From Buttiauxella gaviniae ATCC 51604 (GTDB lineage Bacteria > Pseudomonadota > Gammaproteobacteria > Enterobacterales > Enterobacteriaceae), in contig NZ_LXEP01000026.1 in NCBI RefSeq assembly GCF_001654835.1, positions 62,001 through 126,000 of the forward strand: a stretch of DNA of 64,000 bases. Reading direction: 5' to 3'. Each line of letters opens with the position of its first letter. Position 1 is the first letter of the stretch. The translations under genes and the position numbers were made by a program. Below the pieces are notes generated by a model. It saw only the letters and a list, made by a program, of their open reading frames with translations. It searched no databases and was not told the DNA's origin. This document shows, one piece after another, positions 52,095 to 60,191 of this stretch.

Positions 52095-53432
52095 TTATGC
52101 TGCGTTCTGATCGTCTGCATCAGGCAGTTTTGGCGTCAACGGTGTCGGCTTATTGTCGATACGCGTCACCAGCAACTGGTCGATGCGATAGTTATCGATA
52201 TCCACTACCTCGAACTTATACCCGGAGAACTTCACCGAATCGGTGCGTTTCGGGATTTTTCGCAGCATAAACATCATAAAGCCACCGATGGTTTCGTAGT
52301 TTCCGGACTGTGGGAACTCGTCGATATCCAGCACGCGCATGACATCGTCAATCGGCGTACCGCCTTCAACCAGCCATGAGTTCTCGTCACGCGCTACGAT
52401 TTGCTCTTCCATACCCTGGCCGACCAGGTCACCCATCAGCGTGGTCATGACGTCGTTCAGCGTGATGATACCTACCACCAGCGCGTACTCGTTCATGATC
52501 ACCGCAAAGTCTTCTCCGGCAGTTTTAAAGCTTTCCAGCGCTTCGGATAGCGTCAGCGTATCCGGCACAATCAGCGTATTACGCAGATGCACACCGCTGT
52601 TGAGCGCCATGCTCTGGTTGCCCAGCACACGGTTCAGCAACTCTTTGGAATCAACGTAGCCGACGATATGGTCGATATCGCCATTACACACCAGGAATTT
52701 GGAGTGTGGGTGTTCGGCGATTTTGTTTTTCAGGCTTTGCTCATCTTCATGCAAATCAAACCAGATGACGTTTTCACGCGACGTCATGGAAGAAGGCACG
52801 GTGCGCGATTCGAGCTCAAATACGTTCTCAATCAGCTCATGTTCTTGCTTGCGCAACACGCCAGCCAACGCTCCGGCTTCGAACACGGCGTAAACATCAT
52901 CAGAGGTGATGTCGTCATTACGCACCATCGGCAGTTTGAAAATGCGGAAAATGACGTTTGCCAGGCCGTTAAAGAACCACACCAGCGGGCGGAAGATAAA
53001 CAGACAGAAGCGCATCGGGTTGATGATTCGCAATGCAACAGATTCAGGCGAAATCATACCGATGCGTTTCGGAGTGAGGTCTGCAAACAGAATGAACAAG
53101 CTGGTGACCAGGGTAAAGGAGGTGATAAAGCTCAGTTGGTCAGCCATTTCTGGCGAGAAGAAACGCTCCAGAAGTACTTTAAAGGCTGGGGAAAACGCCG
53201 CATCACCGACGATACCGCCGAGAATCGCCACCGCGTTCAGGCCAATCTGCACCACGGTAAAGAACATGCCAGGACTTTCCTGCATTTTCAGTACGCGTTG
53301 CGCGTTAAGGTTGCCATCATCAGCCAGCAACTTGAGTTTAATTTTGCGGGAAGCAGCCAGTGAGATCTCCGAAATCGAGAAGAATGCACTGACGGAAATA
53401 AGAAGAAGTATTAATAAAATACTGTTTAACAT
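52095..53432 (-). CDS. ytfL: YtfL/PaeA, CNNM/HlyC-CorC-type membrane protein (polyamine efflux)
   Basis: A 445-residue inner-membrane protein. The N-terminal DUF21/CNNM domain with four membrane helices (1-190) is followed by two CBS domains (about 210-340) and a CorC_HlyC domain (about 350-430). E. coli/Salmonella YtfL is named PaeA and protects against cadaverine and putrescine, acting as an exporter. In E. coli the next gene is msrA; here a 6.7-kb accessory block is placed between them. Confidence 0.94.
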   Translation of the reverse strand: MLNSILLILLLISVSAFFSISEISLAASRKIKLKLLADDGNLNAQRVLKMQESPGMFFTVVQIGLNAVAILGGIVGDAAFSPAFKVLLERFFSPEMADQLSFITSFTLVTSLFILFADLTPKRIGMISPESVALRIINPMRFCLFIFRPLVWFFNGLANVIFRIFKLPMVRNDDITSDDVYAVFEAGALAGVLRKQEHELIENVFELESRTVPSSMTSRENVIWFDLHEDEQSLKNKIAEHPHSKFLVCNGDIDHIVGYVDSKELLNRVLGNQSMALNSGVHLRNTLIVPDTLTLSEALESFKTAGEDFAVIMNEYALVVGIITLNDVMTTLMGDLVGQGMEEQIVARDENSWLVEGGTPIDDVMRVLDIDEFPQSGNYETIGGFMMFMLRKIPKRTDSVKFSGYKFEVVDIDNYRIDQLLVTRIDNKPTPLTPKLPDADDQNAA

Positions 53433-53595
53433 AGTTTATCCGGCTTTGAGCCAGAGCCTCGGAAGGGTAGTTGAAAATCTAAGGGTTAAAACGTTTTGAC
53501 TGCCAGTCCGTGGAGGTTGGGCCAGCAATTTCAACGGGTAGTATAGCGTAAGGGTGTGTGAGGCTGCCAGAGGGCATAATTTGGGCTGCTAATCA

Positions 53596-53892
53596 CTAAT
53601 ACCAGGAAAGATGCCGGGTCGCATCCTGCGCATGGCTGAGTATACGAATGACCGTAATACTGGTCCGGGCGTAGAGAAAGAAAATGACGTGCTGCTCAAC
53701 TGGCAGCGAACAGATACCGTCACCTAATTCGGGTCGTAATGTGCCCAGGTTGTGCGCTGAAAGAACACTGAAAATATCTGAAAACCGCGTGATGTAATAA
53801 TCAGCTTTTGCTTCTCCATAGCGTTCAAAGCTATATAACCAGATAGATTCAAGATCCTCTTGCGCTTTCGGTGTCAGTTCAACTGTTCTCAT
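53596..53892 (-). CDS. parE: ParE/RelE-superfamily toxin
   Basis: A 98-residue toxin of the ParE type: ELTPKAQEDLESIWLYSFERYGEAKADYYITRF at the N-terminus and VIRILSHAQDATRHL at the C-terminus are classic family segments. ParE toxins poison DNA gyrase, but target choice cannot be read from this sequence. It overlaps the upstream antitoxin gene by 14 bases, so it should be translationally coupled. E. coli K-12 has no counterpart here. Confidence 0.85.
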   Translation of the reverse strand: MRTVELTPKAQEDLESIWLYSFERYGEAKADYYITRFSDIFSVLSAHNLGTLRPELGDGICSLPVEQHVIFFLYARTSITVIRILSHAQDATRHLSWY

Positions 53893-54145
53893 CCTTTGAT
53901 TTCGCCTTTTCTTTCATCCGTTTTAGAAAAGTATCTTGTTCCCAGATTTGTGGGACTCCGCTGCTGATGCCTTCAGCCAGCAGGTCGCGTAACTGCTGTA
54001 ATTTGGATTCTGCCTGTTTTTCCCTCAGCAGCCGTAAAGCATCTCGCAACACTTCACTTTGTGTTCGGTAATCTCCTGAATCGACTAATGAATCAATAAA
54101 GTCACGCAGTTCGTCACCGAGATCGACCGTTACTGTTCGAGCCAT
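53879..54145 (-). CDS. parD: ParD-type ribbon-helix-helix antitoxin
   Basis: An 88-residue antitoxin. Residues 1-45 form a ribbon-helix-helix DNA-binding domain (ARTVTVDLGDELRDFIDSLV… YRTQSEVLRDALRLLREKQ); the acidic/basic C-terminal part would bind the toxin. The ATG at 54145 is taken; an in-frame TTG one codon earlier is possible. A palindrome directly upstream is the likely auto-repression operator. Confidence 0.85.
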   Translation of the reverse strand: MARTVTVDLGDELRDFIDSLVDSGDYRTQSEVLRDALRLLREKQAESKLQQLRDLLAEGISSGVPQIWEQDTFLKRMKEKAKSKDENS

Positions 54146-54158
54146 CAAAATTTCTCTA

Positions 54159-54177
54159 TGTAAGACTTGTTCTTACA
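54159..54177. promoter_or_regulatory. Palindromic operator of the ParDE operon
   Basis: TGTAAGA, 5 bases, TCTTACA, 14 bp before the parD start and next to a TATACT -10 candidate (minus strand, 54181-54186). The position fits auto-repression by the ParD-ParE complex. Confidence 0.65.
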
Positions 54178-54209
54178 AATAGTATAAATTTTGCTGGGCC
54201 TTATTTCCA

Positions 54210-56108
54210 TCACCCGCTCAACTTTTCTTCAAACCTTAATATCCTTCCCGCATTTCCCAGTACCAGCAGCGTGCTTAGGTTATGCAGTATCGCAGCGATC
54301 ACCGCACCTGATGCACCCAGCCAACCGAAAGCGGCGGCGACGACAATCACTAGCGTCCAACCCAGCCCAATCAGCACGTTCATCTGTAAAGTGCGACGGC
54401 ACAGGCGGCTTAAACGCACGCAGGTGCCGAGGCGGCGCAAGTCACCGCCAATCAACACGATATCGGCTGATGCCATGGCGATATCAGAGCCACCTGCACC
54501 CATCGCAACGCCAACCACACCCGCTTTAATTGCCAGGGAATCGTTAATCCCATCGCCGACTACCATTGGCCTGAAGCCATTGTCGATTTGCACACTGACC
54601 TGGTGGAGTTTGTCAGCAGGTAATGCCCCAGCTATAACGTCGTTAATCCCCACGTTCTTCGCGATGCGTTGTGCCACGGCTTCGCGGTCGCCGGTCAATA
54701 ATAGTTGATGGTTTAGCCCAAGATCACGCAGCTCCGCCATTGCACTGGCCGCTTCGTCGCGTAAGCTATCGGCCAGTAAAATCCAGCCACGGAAACGCCC
54801 TGCCAGCACCAGGCCGACAATCGGCCCGTCGTGTGGCGGTTCTTCCGGTAAATCAGCAACCTGAGTTTTTAACAGCTCATGTCGGCCGAGATAAGCCTCG
54901 CCCGCCGCTGTAGTGGCAGAAATACCCAACCCCTGGTGTTCATGCACATTTTCAAGTGCAGGCCACACACTTTGCGGGGCGATATTGACCAGCGCACGGC
55001 TGACCGGGTGGTTACTGGTGGCCCCAAGACTCGCCGCCAGTGCAGACAGAACTTCCGGCGATTCTCCCGCTTCAGGAATCAGCTCATGAAGTTGCAGCTT
55101 GCCGTGTGTGAGCGTGCCGGTTTTATCAATAATCACCGCATTCAGTTCGGCTAATTCTTCGAGGAAGGCCGCACCGCGAATCAAAATACCGTGGCGAGCA
55201 GCAACGGTTAGCCCGGCAATAGATGTTGCAGGCGCGGAAAGCACCAACGCACATGGGCAGGCCGCTACTAATACCGCCAACATGGCCTGGTCGTTTTGCG
55301 TCAAAAACCAGGTGCTCGCGGCAATCAATAAAACCAGCAGAAGATAACGCGCCGCGTGACGTTCAAGCAGGCGAGTAATCGGTGGGCTGGCTTGCTCGGC
55401 ACTTTGCATTAATGCCACTACGCGACCGAGTGTTGAGGTTTCGCCGATGTGCGTCACTTCAATTCGCAACCGCCCATCAAGATTGATTGCGCCACCGTAA
55501 ACGTTCATGCCCGGTTTCACTTCCAGCGGTACGGATTCACCCGTGATCGGTGCGGTATCCAGGCTTGCCGTTCCTTCCAGCACGCGCCCGTCAGCAGGTA
55601 ACCGGTCGCCTGCGCGCACTTCGACGATGTCACCAGCCACCAGTTCATGGTTGTCAATTTCATGGAGATTACCGTCTGCATCAAAGCGTCGCGCCCGGCT
55701 GTGGGTCAATTTACTGAGCGCTTCAATCGCTTCTTGCGAACCAATCATACTGCGCTCTTCAAGGATATGGCCGACGATCATAATCAGCGGCAGCAATGCG
55801 GCAGTGAGCAAATCCCCAATTGCCCACGAGCCAATTAGCGCCAGCGCAACCAGTTGGTCGGTAATACCATGCAAGCTCGGGTAACGCAGGCTGTAAAAGG
55901 CGTGGCGCAATACCGGAATGCCGACCATCAGCGATGCAGCACCCAGTAAGATATCGGCCACCGCGACTTGTTCGGGTGCCAGCCAGCGCCACAGCAAACC
56001 AAGAATTAACGTGCCGCTGGCAACCAGCGCTAGGATCAACTGCCGGGTAATCTGCCGTTGTTCCTGATGGCTCAGTGCGCCGCCGGGGTTAACAGTGTGG
56101 GTACTCAT
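54210..56108 (-). CDS. P1B-type metal-translocating ATPase (SPFH operon)
   Basis: A 632-residue heavy-metal P-type ATPase. Visible motifs: TGES 189-192, membrane CPC 284-286, phosphorylation site Asp328 in DKTGTLT, SNHP 366-369, GDGIND 518-523, and a last helix with HNLSTLL 609-615. Eight membrane helices are likely. There is no N-terminal CxxC or His-rich metal-binding domain, unlike ZntA and CopA. The last-helix motif differs from the textbook Zn (DxG) and Cu (MxxSS) types, so specificity is uncertain; zinc is inferred from the operon's Zur-like operator. It overlaps the HflK-like gene by 4 bases (ATGA) and is last in a four-gene operon. Direction of transport is unknown. Confidence 0.88.
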   Translation of the reverse strand: MSTHTVNPGGALSHQEQRQITRQLILALVASGTLILGLLWRWLAPEQVAVADILLGAASLMVGIPVLRHAFYSLRYPSLHGITDQLVALALIGSWAIGDLLTAALLPLIMIVGHILEERSMIGSQEAIEALSKLTHSRARRFDADGNLHEIDNHELVAGDIVEVRAGDRLPADGRVLEGTASLDTAPITGESVPLEVKPGMNVYGGAINLDGRLRIEVTHIGETSTLGRVVALMQSAEQASPPITRLLERHAARYLLLVLLIAASTWFLTQNDQAMLAVLVAACPCALVLSAPATSIAGLTVAARHGILIRGAAFLEELAELNAVIIDKTGTLTHGKLQLHELIPEAGESPEVLSALAASLGATSNHPVSRALVNIAPQSVWPALENVHEHQGLGISATTAAGEAYLGRHELLKTQVADLPEEPPHDGPIVGLVLAGRFRGWILLADSLRDEAASAMAELRDLGLNHQLLLTGDREAVAQRIAKNVGINDVIAGALPADKLHQVSVQIDNGFRPMVVGDGINDSLAIKAGVVGVAMGAGGSDIAMASADIVLIGGDLRRLGTCVRLSRLCRRTLQMNVLIGLGWTLVIVVAAAFGWLGASGAVIAAILHNLSTLLVLGNAGRILRFEEKLSG

Positions 56109-57157
56109 GGTTTAGAAGGTTCCTTTTGCCCGGCCGCTTGCAGGATCAAATTCGCATCATCTTTTGGAGAGACGGTAATGACGGATTCAGCTTGTGCCAG
56201 AATTGCCGCAATGCGTTCGCGGTAAACTCGCGCTAACAAGTCAGGGTCGTGCGGGCTGTTAGCCAGGCGATTCACCATTGCCGTGTCGGACTGAGCTTTC
56301 GCCACTCGTTCGCGAGCCTGCGCCTGAGCGGTCTGGCGCGTCTGGTCGGCAAGCTGAGTGGATTTCTGGCGAATTAAAGATGCGTCGGTATTGGCGGTGG
56401 CTATTGCCTGTGACGCTTGCTGGCTGGCAGTTAATACCGCATTGAATGCGGTGACTGTGGTTTCCGGCAAGGTGGATTGCACAGTAACCCGCTCAAGCGT
56501 AATCCCCAGGTCACTGCCTGATTGTGCCAGGCGCTGCAAATTTTGCTCGACGTTGCGCTGAACATCAGCACGCAGGCGTTCGCGTTGCTGGGCGACATTT
56601 AAATCGCCGCTGACCATTTCCGGGCGGGCGACAAGAATAGTATCCAGATCGCGCGCGGCGCATACCGCCACGGCAGCACGCTCAACCAGCCGGTCGAGAG
56701 CCGGAATCACATGTTCGCCCTGCAATACATACGCCATTGGCGTGACGACACGGTAAAACACGCTGATATCCAGCTGCACCACGCCTGAGTCACCAGTAAG
56801 CAGATACCCGGAACCCGCCAGTGCATCGCTGCTGTTATCGCCACGAGCATCTGCATGCAGCGCATCATTCGAGCGTAATAGCGCCGTAACGTGGTGTTCA
56901 ATCACGCGGTCAGGTGCCGGAACCATCACCACATCGTTAATCGGCTTCGGCCAGGTGAGCAATAAACCCGGTTCGGCAATTCGCTGCTGCGCGCCGAAGT
57001 GAAGCACCACGGCACGGCTGTCTGCGGGTATCTGGCGAATATTTGAAAACAACCACGACGCTGCTGCCAGCAGTGTCAGTGCATACAGTGCGTAAAATGC
57101 GAGGCGTATCGACTGTGTCCACGGGCCCGCAGGTTTATTTTTTTGATGCTCACTCAT
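56105..57157 (-). CDS. HflK-like SPFH membrane protein (third gene of metal-ATPase operon)
   Basis: A 350-residue protein with a short cytosolic N-terminus, one membrane helix (about 20-38), and an SPFH/band-7 domain starting IPADSRAVVLHFGAQQRIAEPGLLLTWPKPI. A long Ala/Gln-rich helix (about 225-310) resembles the HflK coiled coil. His88-His89 is the only notable His pair. It is clearly not the housekeeping HflK at 26857, which has a Gly-rich N-terminus. It overlaps genes on both sides (8 bases upstream, 4 downstream). A partner role with the next SPFH proteins is inferred. Confidence 0.85.
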   Translation of the reverse strand: MSEHQKNKPAGPWTQSIRLAFYALYALTLLAAASWLFSNIRQIPADSRAVVLHFGAQQRIAEPGLLLTWPKPINDVVMVPAPDRVIEHHVTALLRSNDALHADARGDNSSDALAGSGYLLTGDSGVVQLDISVFYRVVTPMAYVLQGEHVIPALDRLVERAAVAVCAARDLDTILVARPEMVSGDLNVAQQRERLRADVQRNVEQNLQRLAQSGSDLGITLERVTVQSTLPETTVTAFNAVLTASQQASQAIATANTDASLIRQKSTQLADQTRQTAQAQARERVAKAQSDTAMVNRLANSPHDPDLLARVYRERIAAILAQAESVITVSPKDDANLILQAAGQKEPSKP

Positions 57158-58133
57158 GAGTTGTATCCAGCTTTGGCCCTTCTACCAGCAGGCGGAACGG
57201 TGCGGCATCAGTGCGTAACACCAGGCGGGTGCTGGAATTAACTACGCCGCTGAGCGCATCAAGCTGGCGTAACAGGCTGTATAGCTGAGGTGAACTGGCG
57301 TACGCCTTGCCATAAATTTCGGCGGCTTGCGCCTGAGATTGCGCTTCGATATCGGCAGCCTGAACCTGGGCTGTCGCCTCCACAATGCGGGCATCACGCT
57401 CTGCCGCCGAGCGAATTTCAGCCGCGGCGCGTTTGCCTTCAGCGGTGCGTTCAGTCGCAATGGTTTCGCGCTCGGCACGCATTCGATCGACTGTGGCGTT
57501 AAGCGTTACCGCGGGCAGGGTCAGGCGTTCGGTTCCAACCTGCACCAACCGGATACCGTAGCTTTCCAATAATGGCTGGCTGATTTGCGCCTGCAGATGC
57601 GATTCAAACTGGTCTAACTGCACTTGTTTGCTGTCGGTATTGACCAGTTGAGAGAGCGTAAAGCCACTTGCGGTAGTTTCGAGTGCCGAGCCGAGATAAG
57701 CACGAATTTGTCGTGCTGCTTCATCGGGCTGGTTTTGTACCGCGCGCATAAAGCGCTGCACATGCTCAGGGGTATTATCAACCTGCCAGACCGCATATGA
57801 CTGCACAATGATGCGCAACCCGTCCCGCGTACCCACATCCTGCAATCCGCTCGAAGTCGTTCGCAGGCGTAGATCTACGGCGGTCGACATTTCAAAAGGT
57901 GCGGGCAGGCGCCACGCAAGACCTGGATTGAGCAGTACGCGTACCGGATTACCGAACCGAGTAATAATCAGCGATTCACCAGAGCGAACCTGCACAAGGC
58001 TTGCGGCGGCGGCAAGAATGAGCACCAGCGCACTTGCGCCAGCAATGCGCTTCCAGGCTTTAGTTACAGGAGCGTCAGAATGGTGGCTGTGGTGGCAACC
58101 GTTACTGCAACCATGATGATGTGAATGGCTCAA
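57150..58133 (-). CDS. HflC-like SPFH membrane protein with His/Cys-rich metal-binding tail
   Basis: A 327-residue SPFH protein. The first 20 residues hold eight His and two Cys (His3, 5-7, 14, 15, 17, 18; Cys9, Cys13), a probable metal-binding tail in the cytosol. One membrane helix (about 30-47) leads to the SPFH domain (VRSGESLIITRFGNPVRVLLNPGLAWRLP) and an Ala/Glu-rich coiled coil ending RLDAL-type. The housekeeping HflC (28122-29126) lacks the tail. The start overlaps the upstream gene by 4 bases and the end overlaps the HflK-like gene by 8 bases. Confidence 0.88.
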   Translation of the reverse strand: MSHSHHHGCSNGCHHSHHSDAPVTKAWKRIAGASALVLILAAAASLVQVRSGESLIITRFGNPVRVLLNPGLAWRLPAPFEMSTAVDLRLRTTSSGLQDVGTRDGLRIIVQSYAVWQVDNTPEHVQRFMRAVQNQPDEAARQIRAYLGSALETTASGFTLSQLVNTDSKQVQLDQFESHLQAQISQPLLESYGIRLVQVGTERLTLPAVTLNATVDRMRAERETIATERTAEGKRAAAEIRSAAERDARIVEATAQVQAADIEAQSQAQAAEIYGKAYASSPQLYSLLRQLDALSGVVNSSTRLVLRTDAAPFRLLVEGPKLDTTHE

Positions 58134-60097
58134 CGGGAAGACTCCTGTGTCGGTTTGGAAGGTGCATCGTTGCGTGCTGCCTGGCTTAACGAGGGAAACT
58201 CGCGCAGGTCGATAGTGGGCTGCGAGGTTGCGCCAATACGGTGGTCGATAATTAACAACGGACTTTTGCCTAAAGTCTGGTGCAACTGGCTAAACCATAA
58301 TTCATCGACAAACACCTGGCCGGATTTCGCCACTGCTTGTTTCTGTGCGGCAAAACGCACAGCCGTTGACTGCGCTTTACTGGTCACATCGGTAGCGTTC
58401 ATCTGTGCCTGGTTCTGGCGCGCGGTAGCCGTAGTTTGTGCGCTGGCGGCCAGCTCTGCCGCATGCCCACGTTCGCGTGAAACCAGCGCTTGAGCTGAAA
58501 TTTGCGCGGCTTGTACGCCGTGGAAGGCATCAGCAGCCCCTGCTGGAGGGTGGATAGCTTCGACGACGGTCGAGAGCAGTTCTACACCACTATCCAGGCC
58601 ATCGAGTTTTTGCTGCACTGCCTGCTTAATCTGGCTTGCTAACTCGATGCGCTGTTCCCCTAAAACTTGCTCAAGAGTCAGCGAGGAAAACTGATGCACC
58701 ATTACCTGGTTTGCAGTGCTACGAATCAATTCTGGCAAATTCACGCTGTTATAGGTTGCCGCCAGTGCTGCGTTATCGGTTAAGCCAACGCGCCACATAA
58801 AACGGACATCGCTATTAATAATTTGCAGACCTTGCTGGTTACCGCTCTGGCTGGCAATAATCTGCGCTTTATCAAAGCTATGAATCGCATCCCACAGGCG
58901 ATCGGCGCTTTGCGGAGCATTCCCTTCGGCATTCGCCAGCGGCTCCGCAGGTGTATCGGCTTCTTCTCCGGCCGCTAACTCATGCACCTGGCCATTTTCC
59001 GCCAGTATCACCTGGCCAAAAGGCCATGGCAGCCCGTAATGCAGGCCCGATGGCACCACGGCAACCGGTTTGCCAAAGCGTTCATAAATACCGCGTTGGG
59101 TTGGGGAAACTTGCTGCATCCCGGTCAACAGCCAGCCGCAAAACAGCATGACTGCCAGCACCGGTAAAAATGCCCGCCGCAATACCGTGAATGCCCAAAG
59201 CTGGCGTAAATCAATCCCAAAGTGGTGGTGCAACTCGCGTTGTAAGAAAAGTAGCGGGCGTGGCGGCCAGACGAGTTGTGCTGCCAATTGGCTTTGAGCA
59301 AGGAACTTGGGTTCGCAGCCTTCTTCACCTGGTGGTGTGAATAGTGAGAATAGGCCGCGCAGCAGAAACTCAATTGCTACCAACAACACAAGGATCGCAG
59401 GCAGATTGACCAACAATGAGAGATTTGTTGTTGGGAATATCAGTGCGGGCAAAGAGAGCAATTGCACCGCGAGAGTCAGGCGTAATATCGGCGCAATGAA
59501 TTTAGCTTCCGGCCAGGCTTCGTTTGATGTAGCTGCCAGATGGCGCTCCGCAACCAGTGTGACAAACATCGCCAATGCAATAGTACCGACCGCCACCCAG
59601 CGCAGGTTGTCTTCATCCAGCGAGACATAATTGGTTCCCCAGCCTGCCTGTGTGACGAATAACACGAGTGCCGCCATCGAGGCCAGCCAGACACCATCAC
59701 TCTTAAGTAACGCATTGATGCGTTCAAAGTTGATGGGAATGAGTGCGCCAAGCCGTTGATAAATTGTCGGTGGAGGTTCTGTTTCAGTAGGAGCCGTTTC
59801 GGATTGAAGCACTGGTGAGAACTTTTCTGCCCGCCATTGGCAAATTCGCTGTGCATTGTAGATAGCGGTAGCTAGCAAGGTGAGCACGGCGGCCTGGCTG
59901 CTTAATAAGGCCGTCCAGCGTGAAGATGACTCGATAATGCTGACAATCAGCGCCACCACAATCATCAAAAAAATTAGCGCGCTTAATCCGAAGACTAATC
60001 TTGCAGTCAGCTTCGCCTGCGATGACGCTAAAGAGTCACGAGCCTGAGAAGTTAACGGTGAAGAGTCCGTTGGTTCAGAAAATTGGGAGGGCTGCAT
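58130..60097 (-). CDS. Polytopic SPFH protein: about seven membrane helices fused to an SPFH domain
   Basis: A 655-residue protein, first of the operon. Hydrophobic segments lie near 33-55, 62-80, 136-152, 167-184, 203-221, 226-250 and 309-327. After the last comes an SPFH domain (VSPTQRGIYERFGKPVAVVPSGLHYGLPWPF from about residue 330) and a coiled-coil region (about 520-600). A His cluster (290-292) lies before the final helix. SPFH proteins normally have one anchor, so this fusion is unusual. The ATG at 60097 has no strong ribosome site (GACTCC before it), hinting at regulated or weak initiation. It has a Zur-like box upstream. Confidence 0.85.
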   Translation of the reverse strand: MQPSQFSEPTDSSPLTSQARDSLASSQAKLTARLVFGLSALIFLMIVVALIVSIIESSSRWTALLSSQAAVLTLLATAIYNAQRICQWRAEKFSPVLQSETAPTETEPPPTIYQRLGALIPINFERINALLKSDGVWLASMAALVLFVTQAGWGTNYVSLDEDNLRWVAVGTIALAMFVTLVAERHLAATSNEAWPEAKFIAPILRLTLAVQLLSLPALIFPTTNLSLLVNLPAILVLLVAIEFLLRGLFSLFTPPGEEGCEPKFLAQSQLAAQLVWPPRPLLFLQRELHHHFGIDLRQLWAFTVLRRAFLPVLAVMLFCGWLLTGMQQVSPTQRGIYERFGKPVAVVPSGLHYGLPWPFGQVILAENGQVHELAAGEEADTPAEPLANAEGNAPQSADRLWDAIHSFDKAQIIASQSGNQQGLQIINSDVRFMWRVGLTDNAALAATYNSVNLPELIRSTANQVMVHQFSSLTLEQVLGEQRIELASQIKQAVQQKLDGLDSGVELLSTVVEAIHPPAGAADAFHGVQAAQISAQALVSRERGHAAELAASAQTTATARQNQAQMNATDVTSKAQSTAVRFAAQKQAVAKSGQVFVDELWFSQLHQTLGKSPLLIIDHRIGATSQPTIDLREFPSLSQAARNDAPSKPTQESSR

Positions 60098-60115
60098 GGA
60101 GTCATTATTGGCGTT

Positions 60116-60138
60116 TAAATGTTACCATATAACATATC
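60116..60138. promoter_or_regulatory. Zur-like operator upstream of the SPFH/metal-ATPase operon
   Basis: A 23-bp inverted repeat with half sites AAATGTTA and TATAACAT, matching the enterobacterial Zur consensus (GAAATGTTATA-N-TATAACATTTC) at 18 of 22 defined positions by my count. It is 18 bp before the first start codon of the operon, on the minus strand, and would overlap a -10 element such as TATGTT. Zur represses zinc-uptake genes when zinc is plentiful, so the operon should be on under zinc starvation. Motif-based inference, not proven. Confidence 0.8.
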
Positions 60139-60191
60139 ACAGCCCTCATTTACCCGTAAACGAAACGAGGGTAACCGATTGTACAAATGCT

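Noticed and set aside
52587..53363. Long antisense frame (258 codons) opposite ytfL
   Set aside because: Fully covered by ytfL on the other strand, His/Gln-rich and without recognisable domains; a shadow frame.
54210..60097. The SPFH operon as a simple duplication of hflKC
   Set aside because: The housekeeping hflK and hflC are intact at 26857-29126. The accessory proteins differ in N-terminal architecture, are linked to a P-type ATPase, and have a metal-binding tail, so they are distant paralogues.
60143..60175. CCCTC…GAGGG hairpin between msrA and the SPFH operon as an msrA terminator
   Set aside because: The stem is only 5 bp with a long loop and no T-run; kept as a weak structure only, not listed as a feature.
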